Assembly: GCA_031409515.1 (NCBI GenBank)
Contig: JANNXJ010000045.1
Coordinates: 1-64,000 of the forward strand
DNA length: 64,000 nt
Direction of reading: 5' to 3'
From: SHZI01 sp031409515
Lineage (GTDB): Bacteria; Pseudomonadota; Gammaproteobacteria; Steroidobacterales; GCA-2729495
The position numbers were made by a program, and so were the translations under genes. Position 1 is the first letter of the stretch; every line of letters begins with the position of its first letter. Below the pieces are notes generated by a model. The model did no database searches. It saw only the letters and a program-made list of their open reading frames with translations, and was not told where the DNA came from. This document shows, in pieces, positions 17,949 to 26,563 of this stretch.

Positions 17949-18383
17949 ATGAACAAACTCCTCGAATTTGCCGCAGCAAATCCCTATCTCGTAACCGGGA
18001 CTGCGCTCATGCTGATTGCGGTGATCGCGTTCGAGCTTCGGCTGCGGGCCCGTTCTGCCTTCGAAGTGACTGTGGCCGAGGCCATTCGCATGATTAACAA
18101 CGGTGCCACGGTGGTGGATGTGCGGGAGGCCACCCAGTTCTCTGCGGGGCACATCGTGGGCGCCGTAAACATCAAGCCTGCGGAGCTGGCCAAGGGCGAA
18201 GAAGGCAAGATCAAGAAGAAGCGGGCTGTAGTGGTGGTCTGCGAGACCGGCGGCGAAAGCATCGAGAGCGCCCGGAAGCTGCGGTCGGCCGGTTTCGATG
18301 GCGCCTTCAGCCTCGGGGGCGGACTGGACGCCTGGCAGCGGGAGAACCAGCCGCTGATCAGTCCCAAGCGCGTCAAGGCCTGA
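17949..18383 (+). CDS. Rhodanese-like membrane protein, YibN-type
   Basis: This is a single rhodanese domain tethered to the membrane. The 144 residues begin with a membrane helix (about 13-28), then the domain with AEAIRMINNGATVVDVREATQFSAGHIVGAVNI. The active-site loop VCETGGESIESA carries the catalytic Cys. The downstream grxC-secB-gpsA-trmL block is the same neighbourhood as E. coli yibN. I chose the ATG at 17949; longer frames upstream run antisense through envC. Confidence 0.9.
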   Translation: MNKLLEFAAANPYLVTGTALMLIAVIAFELRLRARSAFEVTVAEAIRMINNGATVVDVREATQFSAGHIVGAVNIKPAELAKGEEGKIKKKRAVVVVCETGGESIESARKLRSAGFDGAFSLGGGLDAWQRENQPLISPKRVKA

Positions 18384-18417
18384 TACCTCAAGACCTGCGA
18401 ACCGGCGAGGGACGGCG

Positions 18418-18687
18418 ATGGACAGGGACTCCCCGGTCGAGATGTATGCCAACTCCTGGTGTCCTTATTGTGCTGCTGCGCGCGCACTTCTGGGCAGCAA
18501 GGGAGTGCAGGTGACCGAGATCGATATCGAGGCGTTGCCTGAACGTCGCGCCGAGATGATCGCGCGGGCAGGGCGGCGGACAGTGCCGCAGATTTTCATT
18601 GGCCCGACCCACGTGGGCGGCTACGACGACCTGGCAGCCCTGGAACGGGCGGGCAAACTGGACCTGCTGTTGCGGGGCAGTCACTGA
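18418..18687 (+). CDS. grxC: Glutaredoxin 3
   Basis: This small dithiol oxidoreductase reduces disulfides with glutathione. It has 89 residues with the active site CPYC at about 15-18, the TVPQIFI cis-proline motif and the glutathione-binding GGYDDLAALE. It lies between the rhodanese and secB genes, the usual gammaproteobacterial order. All features needed for activity are present. Confidence 0.95.
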   Translation: MDRDSPVEMYANSWCPYCAAARALLGSKGVQVTEIDIEALPERRAEMIARAGRRTVPQIFIGPTHVGGYDDLAALERAGKLDLLLRGSH

Positions 18688-18706
18688 ACGACAAGAGGCT
18701 AATCAA

Positions 18707-19243
18707 ATGGACGATTCTTCGAACACTGACAAGGGCGCCAACGGCGCCGCAAATGGCGCCGCCGGGACCGTGGCCCGCCAGTTCGGCCTGCGCCAGATCT
18801 ACGTCAAGGACCTCTCCTTCGAGGGCCCCAATTCGCCCGGCATACTCACCGAAAGCGGCCTGGAGCCGGAGATCAAACTGAGCCTGCGGACCACCCATCG
18901 GGACCTGGGCAATGGCGTTACGGAAGTAGTCCTCCACGTCTCCGTCCACGCGCTCGCGGGCCAGCGGACCGTTTTTCTGGTGGAGATGGAGCAGGCGGGC
19001 ACCTTCCAGATCAGCGGGTTCCCAGCCGAGGAGGCGCGGGCCATCATTGGCATTGCGTGCCCGAATGCCTTGTTTCCCTACGCCCGCGAAGCGGTGTCCT
19101 CCGTCGTGCAACGGGGTGGCTTTGCCCAGCTGTTGCTCCAGCCGATCGATTTCACCGCCCTCTTCGCGCAGGCGCAGGCGCAGGCGCAGGCAGCGGGTCA
19201 GGGCAATCGCGCCGCAGGTGTTCCGCCGGCCGGCAACGCGTAG
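18707..19243 (+). CDS. secB: Protein-export chaperone SecB
   Basis: SecB holds precursor proteins unfolded and delivers them to SecA. The 178-residue protein has a polar N-terminal extension, then the conserved IYVKDLSFEGPNSP and LEMEQ-like VEMEQAGTFQISGF, with CPNALFPYAREAVSSVVQRGGFAQLLLQPIDF split over the core. The C-terminal tail contains a QA repeat encoded by about four GCGCAG-type hexamers, a possible slippage tract. The ATG is at 18707; longer upstream starts would overlap grxC. Confidence 0.95.
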   Translation: MDDSSNTDKGANGAANGAAGTVARQFGLRQIYVKDLSFEGPNSPGILTESGLEPEIKLSLRTTHRDLGNGVTEVVLHVSVHALAGQRTVFLVEMEQAGTFQISGFPAEEARAIIGIACPNALFPYAREAVSSVVQRGGFAQLLLQPIDFTALFAQAQAQAQAAGQGNRAAGVPPAGNA

Positions 19244-19261
19244 CGCGCCCGGATCGGCGGC

Positions 19262-20272
19262 ATGGCCTCCAGCAGAGCAGCTACCCCTATTGCCGTACTC
19301 GGCGCCGGGTCCTGGGGCACGGCTCTGGCCGTGCAGCTCGCGAGGGGTGGACTGCCAGTGACCCTCTGGGGCCGAAACGCGGCCGATCTGCAGGACCTCG
19401 CCGCCCACCGCATCAATCGCCGGTACCTGCCGGGCGTGACCCTGCCGGAGAGCGTGGGGCTGGATGACGACCTGCAGAGAGTCGTCCGCGCCCATCAAGA
19501 ATTGCTCGTGTGCGTGCCGAGTCACGCCTTCCGGACTACCCTCGCCGCGCTCCGGCCCACCCTTGGCGCGGGCACCCGGATTGCCTGGGCCACCAAGGGC
19601 TTCGAGCAGGGCACGGGACGCCTGCCCCACGAAGTCGCCGGAGAGGAGCTCGGCAGCGCGGTACCGGTAGCGGTCTTGTCCGGTCCGACCTTCGCCCGGG
19701 AAGTGGGTGCAGGTCTGCCAACCGCCATGACCGTGGCCGCCAGCGATCCCGCCTTCGCCGCCAGCCTGGCCACCCGGCTGTCGGACCGCACTTTCAGGGC
19801 TTACACCTCCGACGACATGATTGGCGTTGAAGTCGGCGGTGCCGTCAAGAACGTGCTGGCCATCGGGGCCGGCATCTCCGACGGCCTGGGCTTCGGCGCC
19901 AACACACGCATCGCACTGATCACGCGGGGCCTCGTGGAGATGACCCGACTCGGTGCTGCCCTTGGCGCCCGAGCGGCGACTTTCATGGGTCTCTCGGGCA
20001 TGGGTGACCTCGTGTTGACCTGCACGGACGACCAGTCCCGTAACCGGCGCTTCGGGCTGGCGCTTGCCCGGGGTGAAACTGCTGTCGACGCGGCGCGCCG
20101 GATTGGCCAGGTGGTTGAGGGGCAGTTCGCCGCCAGTGCCGTCCGGGCGGTGGCCCACCGGCTCAGCCTTGAAATGCCGATCTGCGAGCAGGTCTACCGA
20201 GTCCTCGAAGGCCAGGTGTCGCCCCAGGACGCGGTCATGGCCCTGATGGCGCGAGCGCTGAAGCCGGAATAG
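19262..20272 (+). CDS. gpsA: Glycerol-3-phosphate dehydrogenase [NAD(P)+]
   Basis: This cytoplasmic enzyme reduces dihydroxyacetone phosphate to sn-glycerol 3-phosphate for phospholipid synthesis. The 336 residues start with the Rossmann motif AVLGAGSWGTALA. They contain VLSGPTFAREVGAG, the catalytic-Lys region VGGAVKNVLAIGAG and SGMGDLVLTCT. It follows secB as in E. coli. Its stop codon directly abuts the convergent trmL stop, with no spacer between them. Confidence 0.96.
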   Translation: MASSRAATPIAVLGAGSWGTALAVQLARGGLPVTLWGRNAADLQDLAAHRINRRYLPGVTLPESVGLDDDLQRVVRAHQELLVCVPSHAFRTTLAALRPTLGAGTRIAWATKGFEQGTGRLPHEVAGEELGSAVPVAVLSGPTFAREVGAGLPTAMTVAASDPAFAASLATRLSDRTFRAYTSDDMIGVEVGGAVKNVLAIGAGISDGLGFGANTRIALITRGLVEMTRLGAALGARAATFMGLSGMGDLVLTCTDDQSRNRRFGLALARGETAVDAARRIGQVVEGQFAASAVRAVAHRLSLEMPICEQVYRVLEGQVSPQDAVMALMARALKPE

Positions 20273-20719
20273 TCAGCCGAACCCCTGTTGCCGCCAGGCT
20301 TCGTAGAGCACGACCGCGGCTGCGTTGGACAGATTGAGACTGCGCGCCGTCGTCCGCATGGGGATGCGCAGAATGCGGTCTGGGGGGAACGAGGCCAGAA
20401 GCTCTGCTGGCAGACCGCGGGTTTCGGAGCCGAGCAGGAACGCGTCGCCCTGCGCGAACGCCGGGTCCGAGTGGGGCCTGCTGCCCCGGGTGGACAGGGC
20501 AAACACCCGTGGCCCGGCCAGGCTGGCGAGGCAGTCCGCGAGGCTGTCGTGCTGCCGGACCGTGGCCCACTCGTGATAATCGAGCCCTGCGCGACGCAGC
20601 TGGGCATCTTCCAGGCTGAAACCCAGCGGCTTGATGAGGTGGAGCGCGGTCCCCGTATTGGCGCAGAGGCGTATGATGTTGCCGGTGTTCGGAGGGATCT
20701 CCGGGCGAAACAGAATCAT
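20273..20719 (-). CDS. trmL: tRNA (cytidine(34)-2'-O)-methyltransferase TrmL
   Basis: This SPOUT-class methyltransferase modifies the wobble base of certain leucine tRNAs. The 148 residues start MILFRPEIPPNTGNIIRLCANTG without the final G shown in longer frames, and include KPLGFSLED, the knot motifs FLLGSETRGLP and IPMRTTARSLNLSNA. A much longer upstream frame is only a shadow of the dihydroorotate dehydrogenase gene. Its start lies one base from a possible start of that divergent gene. Confidence 0.93.
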   Translation of the reverse strand: MILFRPEIPPNTGNIIRLCANTGTALHLIKPLGFSLEDAQLRRAGLDYHEWATVRQHDSLADCLASLAGPRVFALSTRGSRPHSDPAFAQGDAFLLGSETRGLPAELLASFPPDRILRIPMRTTARSLNLSNAAAVVLYEAWRQQGFG

Positions 20720-20720
20720 A

Positions 20721-21722
20721 TTGAACACAGCCGTGTCTCCAATCCCCGCCGCCCACTCCGCCCTGCTTGCCACGACCTTCTGCGGGCTGAAGTTCGCCTC
20801 GCCCATTGTCCTGTTGTCGGGATGCGTCGGGTTTGGAGAAGAATACACACGGGTGGCTGGCTTCTCTAACCGGGTCGCCGGGGCCATCGTCCTCAAGGGC
20901 ACGACGCTGCACGCTCGTCTGGGCAACGAGCCCCATCGGATTGCGGAAACGCCCATGGGCATGCTGAATGCCATCGGCCTGCAGAACCCGGGCGTGGATG
21001 CCGTCGTCAGCCGCATTCTGCCTGGCCTGGATTTCAGCGAAACCCGCTTCATCGCCAATGCCTGTGGCTCCACCATCGAGGAGTACGTCGAGGTGTGCCG
21101 GCGCTTCGACGATTCCCCGATTGATGCCATTGAGATCAACATCAGCTGCCCGAACGTGAAGGAAGGCGGCGTGGCCTTTGGCAACTACCCCGAGGTGTCA
21201 GCCCGGGTTGTGGCCGCCTGCCGGCAGGCGACAACCAAGCCGCTCATTACCAAGCTTTCGCCCAATCAGACCGACATCCGGGAGAACGCACGCCGCTGTA
21301 TCGAGGCCGGCACGGACGCGTTTGCTGTCATCAACACGCTCACCGGGATGGCGGTGGATGTCGAGAAGCGCCGGCCGGTGCTGGCCAATGTTCAGGGCGG
21401 GCTGTCCGGTCCGGCCATCAAGCCTATCGCCCTGCTCAAGACCTGGCAGGTCTACCAGGAGGCCCGCCCCCACCAGGTGCCGATCATTGGCCAGGGCGGG
21501 ATCACCACGGCCACCGATGCTCTGGAGTTTCTGCTCGCGGGGGCCTCCGCAGTGGGCATCGGGACCGCCCTGTTTTACGACCCGCTGGTGTGTACCCGGA
21601 TCAACGCCGGGATCGCGGAATACCTGCTCCGGCATGGGCTTAAAAATGTGGCGGAGCTCACGGGCACCCTGGCGACCGGTGGCGCGGTAGAAACCGGCAA
21701 GGTCCCTGCCACGGCGGGCTAA
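20721..21722 (+). CDS. pyrD: Dihydroorotate dehydrogenase, class 1B-like
   Basis: This flavoenzyme oxidises dihydroorotate to orotate in pyrimidine synthesis. The sequence follows the class 1B catalytic subunit: SGCVGFGEEY, ETPMGMLNAIGLQNPG, INISCPNVKEGG with the catalytic Cys, and IIGQGGITTATDALEF. The start is uncertain. TTG 20721 and GTG 20733 fit best, while ATGs upstream at 20673-20676 would run through the trmL promoter. Class 1B enzymes usually need a PyrK partner, and none is nearby. It could also be a related dehydrogenase. Confidence 0.8.
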   Translation: MNTAVSPIPAAHSALLATTFCGLKFASPIVLLSGCVGFGEEYTRVAGFSNRVAGAIVLKGTTLHARLGNEPHRIAETPMGMLNAIGLQNPGVDAVVSRILPGLDFSETRFIANACGSTIEEYVEVCRRFDDSPIDAIEINISCPNVKEGGVAFGNYPEVSARVVAACRQATTKPLITKLSPNQTDIRENARRCIEAGTDAFAVINTLTGMAVDVEKRRPVLANVQGGLSGPAIKPIALLKTWQVYQEARPHQVPIIGQGGITTATDALEFLLAGASAVGIGTALFYDPLVCTRINAGIAEYLLRHGLKNVAELTGTLATGGAVETGKVPATAG

Positions 21723-21807
21723 CTGTCGACTGTGGTGTCGATATAGTGCGGTTTACTGTCTATATTTATTAAGTCTTTTAAAACAGATCGTTAGCGACGT
21801 ATCGCCA

Positions 21808-23211
21808 CTACTCGAGCCCGTACTCCCGAATCTTCCGGGCCAGTGTGTTGCGTCCCCATCCAAGGCGCCTGGCGGCGTCCTGGCGGTGCCCCTGAGCCTG
21901 GGCAAGAGCTGCCGTAATCAGGATCCGCTCGAACTCCGGAAGCGCGGTATCCAGCAGTGGCTTCCCACCCTCATCCCGCAGCGCGCCCTCGGCCCAATGG
22001 GCGAGTTGCAGCGACCACTCGGCAGCACCGGGGCGGCTGCTTCCCTGGCCGCCCAGTTCGTCCGGAATGTCTTCCGGACGGATCTCGGAACCCGGCGCGG
22101 TAACCGTCAGGCGCCGGCAGGCATTGACCAGCTGGCGCACATTGCCCGGCCAGTCAAAGCGCGTCAGCAGGTTGAGCGCCTCCGGTACCAGGCGTTTCGG
22201 GGGCGTCCCCAGTTCCCGGGCGGCCTCGCGCAGGTAGTAGTCGAGCAACTCGGGTACGTCTTCCCGGCGTTCCCGGAGCGGGGGGGCAATGATGTGAATG
22301 ACGTTCAGCCGGTGGAAGAGGTCCTCCCGGAACCTTCCGGACTGGACCGCCGCGGTGAGCTCCTGATTGGTTGCGGCAATGACCCGGACGTCCACGCGAA
22401 TCGGCAGCTGGCCGCCGACCCGGTAGAACTCGCCCTCTGCCAGGACCCGCAGGAGTCGCGTCTGCAACGCGGGGGACATGTCGCCGATCTCGTCGAGAAA
22501 CAGGGTTCCGCCATCCGCCTGCTCGAAGCGGCCGATCCGGCGGCTGTCGGCACCCGTAAATGCCCCCCGTTCATGGCCGAACAGCTCGGACTCGAGGAGC
22601 TCGGAGGCAATCGCCGTCGTGTTGAGGGCGATGAACGGCTTCTGGGCGCGGGGGCTGTGCTCGTGCAGGGCCCGGGCCACCAGCTCCTTCCCGGTGCCGG
22701 ATTCTCCGGTAATCAGCACACTCATGCTTGAACGGGAGAGGCGGCCGATGGTCCGGAACACTTCCTGCATCGCCGGCGCCCGGCCAATCATGGTGGGCAC
22801 AACCCGGTCTGATTCCACGTGGCCGCCGGTTGGGCGGGCGCCAAAGCGGCCCGCCCGGCGCACCAGGGCGACGGCATCGTCCACATCGAAGGGCTTGGGC
22901 AGGTATTCGAAGGCCCCACCCTGGTAGGCCGCCACGGCACTGTCGAGATCGGCGTGGGCAGTAATGATGATGATCGGAAATGAGTAGCCGTCCCGGGCCA
23001 GCCGGCGCAGCGCCTCCATGCCGTCGGTGCCCGGCATGCGCACATCGGAGATGAGCACGTCGGGCTGTTCGGTCTTCAGTGCCTCGAAGAGACTGTCTGC
23101 CGACTCGAACGTGCGGGTATTCATCCCTTCGTTGTTCAGTGCCCGATCCAGCACCCAACGGACTGAGGCATCGTCATCGACGACCCACACCGAAAGCTGG
23201 CGAGTGCTCAT
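21808..23211 (-). CDS. ntrC: Nitrogen regulator NtrC (sigma-54 activator)
   Basis: NtrC is the response regulator that activates sigma-54 promoters under nitrogen limitation. The 467 residues hold a receiver domain with the phosphoacceptor Asp in LISDVRMPG and an AAA+ domain with Walker A GESGTGKE and the sigma-54 contact loop GAFTGA. The C-terminal DNA-binding helices are DAARRLGWGRNTLARKI. The start overlaps the ntrB stop by 4 bp. It is the predicted activator of the nearby glnA promoter. Confidence 0.96.
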   Translation of the reverse strand: MSTRQLSVWVVDDDASVRWVLDRALNNEGMNTRTFESADSLFEALKTEQPDVLISDVRMPGTDGMEALRRLARDGYSFPIIIITAHADLDSAVAAYQGGAFEYLPKPFDVDDAVALVRRAGRFGARPTGGHVESDRVVPTMIGRAPAMQEVFRTIGRLSRSSMSVLITGESGTGKELVARALHEHSPRAQKPFIALNTTAIASELLESELFGHERGAFTGADSRRIGRFEQADGGTLFLDEIGDMSPALQTRLLRVLAEGEFYRVGGQLPIRVDVRVIAATNQELTAAVQSGRFREDLFHRLNVIHIIAPPLRERREDVPELLDYYLREAARELGTPPKRLVPEALNLLTRFDWPGNVRQLVNACRRLTVTAPGSEIRPEDIPDELGGQGSSRPGAAEWSLQLAHWAEGALRDEGGKPLLDTALPEFERILITAALAQAQGHRQDAARRLGWGRNTLARKIREYGLE

Positions 23212-24266
23212 CCGGCCTCCGGGGCAGAGGCGCCGACAGGGAGGCGGACCATGAAGGTGGTCTTGCCGGGCCGGGACTGATACTCGATCAGGCCACCGTG
23301 GCGGCTGACCAGGTCCTGGGAGATCGCCAGGCCAAGTCCGGTGCCGTCGGACCGGCCGGTCACCAGCGGGTAGAAGATCGATTCGGCCAGTTCCGCCGGG
23401 ACGCCAGGGCCATCGTCCTCAACCTCGATACTGAGGACGAGCTTGTGCCGCACAGCCCCGATCGGGAAATTGGTCAGCGCCCGGGTGCGAAACAGGACCT
23501 CGCCCTCCGGACCAATGGACTGGAGGGCATTGCGGGCGATATTCAGCAGCGCCTGGCTGAGTTGATCGGGGTCCGCAGACAAGGTGGGCAGGCTCGGATC
23601 GTAGTCGCGGAACAGGTGAAGGGCTGTCTGGCGCTCGCTGGCGATCAGCGTCACGACCCGCTCCAGCACTTCGTGGACGTTGACGTCCTGGCGCTTGGGG
23701 CGGCGGACGGGCCCCAGCAGGCTGTCCGTCAGGGCGGCCAGGCGATCCGCTTCACCAATGATGATCCGGGTGAACTCCCGCAACTCGGGGGTGGGCAACT
23801 CCCGCTCCAGCAGTTGCGCAGCGCCCCGGAGGCCCCCCAGTGGGTTCCGGATCTCGTGGGCCAGCTGCAGGATCATCCGCCGGCTCGCGTCGCGCTGACT
23901 GATGAGCGCGTGTTCCCGGTCGATCTGGCGCCACTGGGTAGCATCGGCAAGCTCAATGACCACCCGGCGTGCGTTCCCGCGCAGCGGCGATACGTAGCAG
24001 GCCACCTCGATCTCCGCCTCACTCTTGTGGGCCGCCGTAATGCTGACGAGCTGGCCGAAGGTTTCGCCTTCGGCCGCTGCCCGGTGCAGCAGCTCCTCGA
24101 CGCCGCGGAGGCTGGGCACCACCGCGTGGAGGGTCCGGCCCAGGCTGGCCCGGGCACTCACGCCCAGCAGATCTTCAGCACCGGCGTTCAGGTATACGAG
24201 CGTGCCGTCCGGTTCGACAATCAGGACGGCGGCCGCAAGGCTGCCAAGAATGTCGGCCGGCAGCAG
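23208..24266 (-). CDS. ntrB: Nitrogen regulation sensor kinase NtrB
   Basis: NtrB phosphorylates and dephosphorylates NtrC in response to PII. A PAS domain begins at LPADILGSLAAAVLIVEPDG. The phosphoacceptor region LAHEIRNPLGGLRGAAQLL and the ATP-binding N and G boxes (IARNALQSI, VEDDGPGVP) follow. No ATG, GTG or TTG exists in-frame between 24552 and the PAS domain. I place the start at a CTG (24264-24266), which gives 352 residues, close to E. coli NtrB. A TTG at 24554 would make a 448-residue form overlapping the previous gene. A sequence error is another possibility. Confidence 0.85.
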   Translation of the reverse strand: MLPADILGSLAAAVLIVEPDGTLVYLNAGAEDLLGVSARASLGRTLHAVVPSLRGVEELLHRAAAEGETFGQLVSITAAHKSEAEIEVACYVSPLRGNARRVVIELADATQWRQIDREHALISQRDASRRMILQLAHEIRNPLGGLRGAAQLLERELPTPELREFTRIIIGEADRLAALTDSLLGPVRRPKRQDVNVHEVLERVVTLIASERQTALHLFRDYDPSLPTLSADPDQLSQALLNIARNALQSIGPEGEVLFRTRALTNFPIGAVRHKLVLSIEVEDDGPGVPAELAESIFYPLVTGRSDGTGLGLAISQDLVSRHGGLIEYQSRPGKTTFMVRLPVGASAPEAG

Positions 24267-24295
24267 GGTCCGATCAGCGCCGCCGGTTACGAAGG

Positions 24296-24820
24296 CTAGG
24301 GGTTCGGCGGGGGGATCGCTGTCTGACGGACGAAGAACCGGCTCGTCGGGCTCGAGACCAGGGTCCTGCCCGCTTCGTCCGCTACTTCCACCCGCAGCGA
24401 GTGTTCGCCGCGGAAGACCTCCGAGAATAGCGTCCGGCTGGCTCCCGGTTCGGCCAACGCCATCCGCCCATCCAGGTAGAACCGCAGGACGTGGCCCGGC
24501 TGCAGCTCTGGCGTCACTGCCGCCGCGACCTCCACCTGGCCCTCGATATTCCAAAGTACCTGATCCCCTGCAGGGCTCGTGATCGTCAGAGATTCATAAC
24601 GAAGGACGGGCGCTGGTTTTGCGTTGTCCGTCGCCTGGGTGCTGGCGTCCGGAGCGGCGCCATTAGCCGGGCTGCTCGCGGGTGGGCTGACGGTGATGGT
24701 GATCTGCTCTGCACCCGGCTGAGGACGATCCGTGTAGTGCGCCTGTCCATCGGCGTCAACCCAGCGATAGACGTTGGCACTACCCAAAGCCAGGGCGAGA
24801 AAGGCGAATAGCGCATGCAT
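24296..24820 (-). CDS. DUF4124 domain-containing exported protein
   Basis: This is a secreted protein of unknown function. The 174 residues begin with a short signal peptide and then the DUF4124 signature VYRWVDADGQAHYTDRPQPG. A low-complexity linker and an Ig-like region that may bind envelope components follow. DUF4124 genes commonly sit between glnA and ntrB in related genomes, which fits here. Its stop is near the unusual start of ntrB. Confidence 0.85.
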   Translation of the reverse strand: MHALFAFLALALGSANVYRWVDADGQAHYTDRPQPGAEQITITVSPPASSPANGAAPDASTQATDNAKPAPVLRYESLTITSPAGDQVLWNIEGQVEVAAAVTPELQPGHVLRFYLDGRMALAEPGASRTLFSEVFRGEHSLRVEVADEAGRTLVSSPTSRFFVRQTAIPPPNP

Positions 24821-24853
24821 TTCCGGAGCATACCTCCCCGGACTGGAGGCAAC

Positions 24854-24886
24854 CAGCGCCCGGCCCGCAGTCCGGGCCGGGCGCTG
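24854..24886 (-). terminator. Strong GC hairpin after glnA
   Basis: A perfect 14-bp stem (CAGCGCCCGGCCCG and its complement) with loop CAGTC lies 15 bp past the glnA stop. There is no following T-run, so it may be a stabilising 3' hairpin or a Rho-aided terminator. Reading into the DUF4124-ntrBC genes could therefore be partial. Confidence 0.7.
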
Positions 24887-24901
24887 TCGACTGCTGTTAT
24901 G

Positions 24902-26314
24902 TCACAGGCTGTAATACAACTCGAACTCAAGCGGGTGCGTGGCCATGCGAACCCGGGTCAGCTCTGCCGTCCGGAGGCCGATGTAGGCATCGATCAGGTC
25001 GTCGCTGAACACGTTGCCGGCCTTGAGGAAATCCCGATCCTTGTCGAGCGCTTCGAGGGCCTGCTCCAGTGAGAAGCAGACCTTCTGGATCTTCGCATCC
25101 TCTTCCGGTTCCAGATCGTAGAGATCCTTGTCCATCGGGTCGCCGGGGTTGATCTTGTTCAGAATGCCGTCCAGACCCGCCATCATCATGCCCGCGAAGG
25201 CGAAGTAAGGATTCGCCGTGTTATCCGGGAAACGGACTTCGATACGCCGGCCCTTCGGGTTGGAAATGAAGGGAATACGGATCGAGGCGGAGCGATTGCG
25301 GGCAGAGTAAGCCAGCATCACAGGGGCCTCGAAGCCGGGGACCAGGCGCTTGTAGCTGTTGGTGCTGGGGTTGGTCAGTGCGTTGATGGCCTTGGCGTGC
25401 TTCATGATGCCGCCGATGTAGTACAGGGCCGTCTGGGACAGGCCACCGTAGAGATCGCCGGTGAACAGGTTCTTGCCGCCCTTCGCCAGGGACTGGTGCA
25501 CGTGCATGCCGCTGCCGTTGTCGCCCACGAGAGGCTTGGGCATGAAGGTGGCCGTCTTGCCGTAGGCATGGGCCACGTTCTGCACGACGTACTTCAGGAT
25601 CTGGACTTCGTCGCCCTTCTGCACGAGGCTGCCGAACTTCACGCCAATTTCGCACTGGCCCGCCGTTGCCACTTCGTGGTGGTGGACTTCCACACCAAGA
25701 CCCATTTCTTCGAGGGTCAGGCACATCTGGGAGCGGATGTCCTGCAGGGAATCCACGGGCGGCACAGGGAAGTAGCCACCCTTGATGCCGGGCCGGTGGC
25801 CGGTGTTGCCGTTCTCGAACTTCTTGCCGGAATTCCAGGCGCCCTCGTCGGAATCAATCCGGTAGAAGGAGCCGTTCATGTCGGAGCCGTAGCGCACGTC
25901 GTCAAAAATGAAGAACTCGTTCTCGGGGCCGAAGAAGGCCTGGTCGGCGATGCCGGTGGACTTGAGGTAAGCCTCGGCGCGCTTCGCGGTCATGCGCGGG
26001 CAGCGGGCGTAGCCCTGCATCGTGGAGGGTTCATAGACGTCGCAACGGATCGTCACGGTGGTGTCTTCCATGAAAGGATCGACAACCAGGGTTGACGCAT
26101 CGGGCATCAGCACCATGTCGGATTCCTGGATGCCCTTCCAGCCCGAAATCGAGGAGCCGTCAAACATCTTGCCGTCTTCAAAGAAGCTGGCATCGACTGT
26201 GTGGGCCGGGATCGTCAGGTGCTGCTCTTTGCCACGGGTATCGGTGAAGCGCAGATCGACGAACTTGGCCTCTTTCTCCTTCAGGAGATTCAGCGCATTG
26301 GCAGGCGTGGTCAT
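24902..26314 (-). CDS. glnA: Glutamine synthetase, type I
   Basis: This enzyme assimilates ammonium by joining it to glutamate with ATP. The 470 residues match the dodecameric type I beta class: KFVDLRFTDTRGKEQHLTIP, GPENEFFIFDDV, NGSGMHVHQSLAKGG and the adenylylation Tyr in DKDLYDLEPEE. The last indicates control by GlnE. Upstream lie a sigma-54 promoter and two NtrC sites. The gene is followed by DUF4124, ntrB and ntrC in the same direction. Confidence 0.98.
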   Translation of the reverse strand: MTTPANALNLLKEKEAKFVDLRFTDTRGKEQHLTIPAHTVDASFFEDGKMFDGSSISGWKGIQESDMVLMPDASTLVVDPFMEDTTVTIRCDVYEPSTMQGYARCPRMTAKRAEAYLKSTGIADQAFFGPENEFFIFDDVRYGSDMNGSFYRIDSDEGAWNSGKKFENGNTGHRPGIKGGYFPVPPVDSLQDIRSQMCLTLEEMGLGVEVHHHEVATAGQCEIGVKFGSLVQKGDEVQILKYVVQNVAHAYGKTATFMPKPLVGDNGSGMHVHQSLAKGGKNLFTGDLYGGLSQTALYYIGGIMKHAKAINALTNPSTNSYKRLVPGFEAPVMLAYSARNRSASIRIPFISNPKGRRIEVRFPDNTANPYFAFAGMMMAGLDGILNKINPGDPMDKDLYDLEPEEDAKIQKVCFSLEQALEALDKDRDFLKAGNVFSDDLIDAYIGLRTAELTRVRMATHPLEFELYYSL

Positions 26315-26401
26315 GTGGGCTCCTTGCAGTAGCGGCTATACGGGTGGGCTGCCGGATTGTTGTTGTTGATAGCGGGGATCAGCGGCAGCGCGCTATCCTA
26401 T

Positions 26402-26417
26402 TGCAACGGCCGTGCCA
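26402..26417 (-). promoter_or_regulatory. Sigma-54 promoter of glnA
   Basis: On the minus strand the sequence reads TGGCACGGCCGTTGCA, an essentially perfect -24/-12 element (TGGCAC-N5-TTGCA). Transcription would begin near 26391, leaving a leader of about 77 nt before the glnA ATG. The two NtrC sites upstream support it. Confidence 0.88.
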
Positions 26418-26479
26418 AAAGCGAGCGGCAGCCAAGCCCCTGTTAATGCAATGAAAGTATCCCGTCAGCACCGGCGAAC

Positions 26480-26496
26480 TGCACTAAATAAGTGCG
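26480..26496. promoter_or_regulatory. NtrC binding site 1
   Basis: TGCACTAAATAAGTGCG matches the 17-bp NtrC dyad (TGCACYA-N3-TRGTGCA) with small deviations in the second half. Its centre is about 97 bp upstream of the predicted glnA start, a typical enhancer distance. Confidence 0.78.
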
Positions 26497-26510
26497 GGCG
26501 CCCGCAGGAT

Positions 26511-26527
26511 TGCACCAAAACCGCTCA
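26511..26527. promoter_or_regulatory. NtrC binding site 2
   Basis: TGCACCAAAACCGCTCA has a perfect left half-site and a weaker right half. It lies 31 bp (centre to centre) from site 1. That is about three helical turns, like the paired sites of E. coli glnAp2, and suits cooperative NtrC binding. Confidence 0.65.
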
Positions 26528-26563
26528 ACAGGCTGCCGGCTGGGCTGGTCGGGGGCTCCCCGC

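Noticed and set aside
16254..18383. Very long plus-strand open frame through ctpA and envC
   Set aside because: Only its last ~144 codons (rhodanese) show a domain; the rest is antisense to real genes and reflects high GC.
20631..20720. ATG starts at 20631-20678 for the dihydroorotate dehydrogenase
   Set aside because: They would add 15-30 residues antisense to the start of trmL with no resemblance to the family N-terminus.
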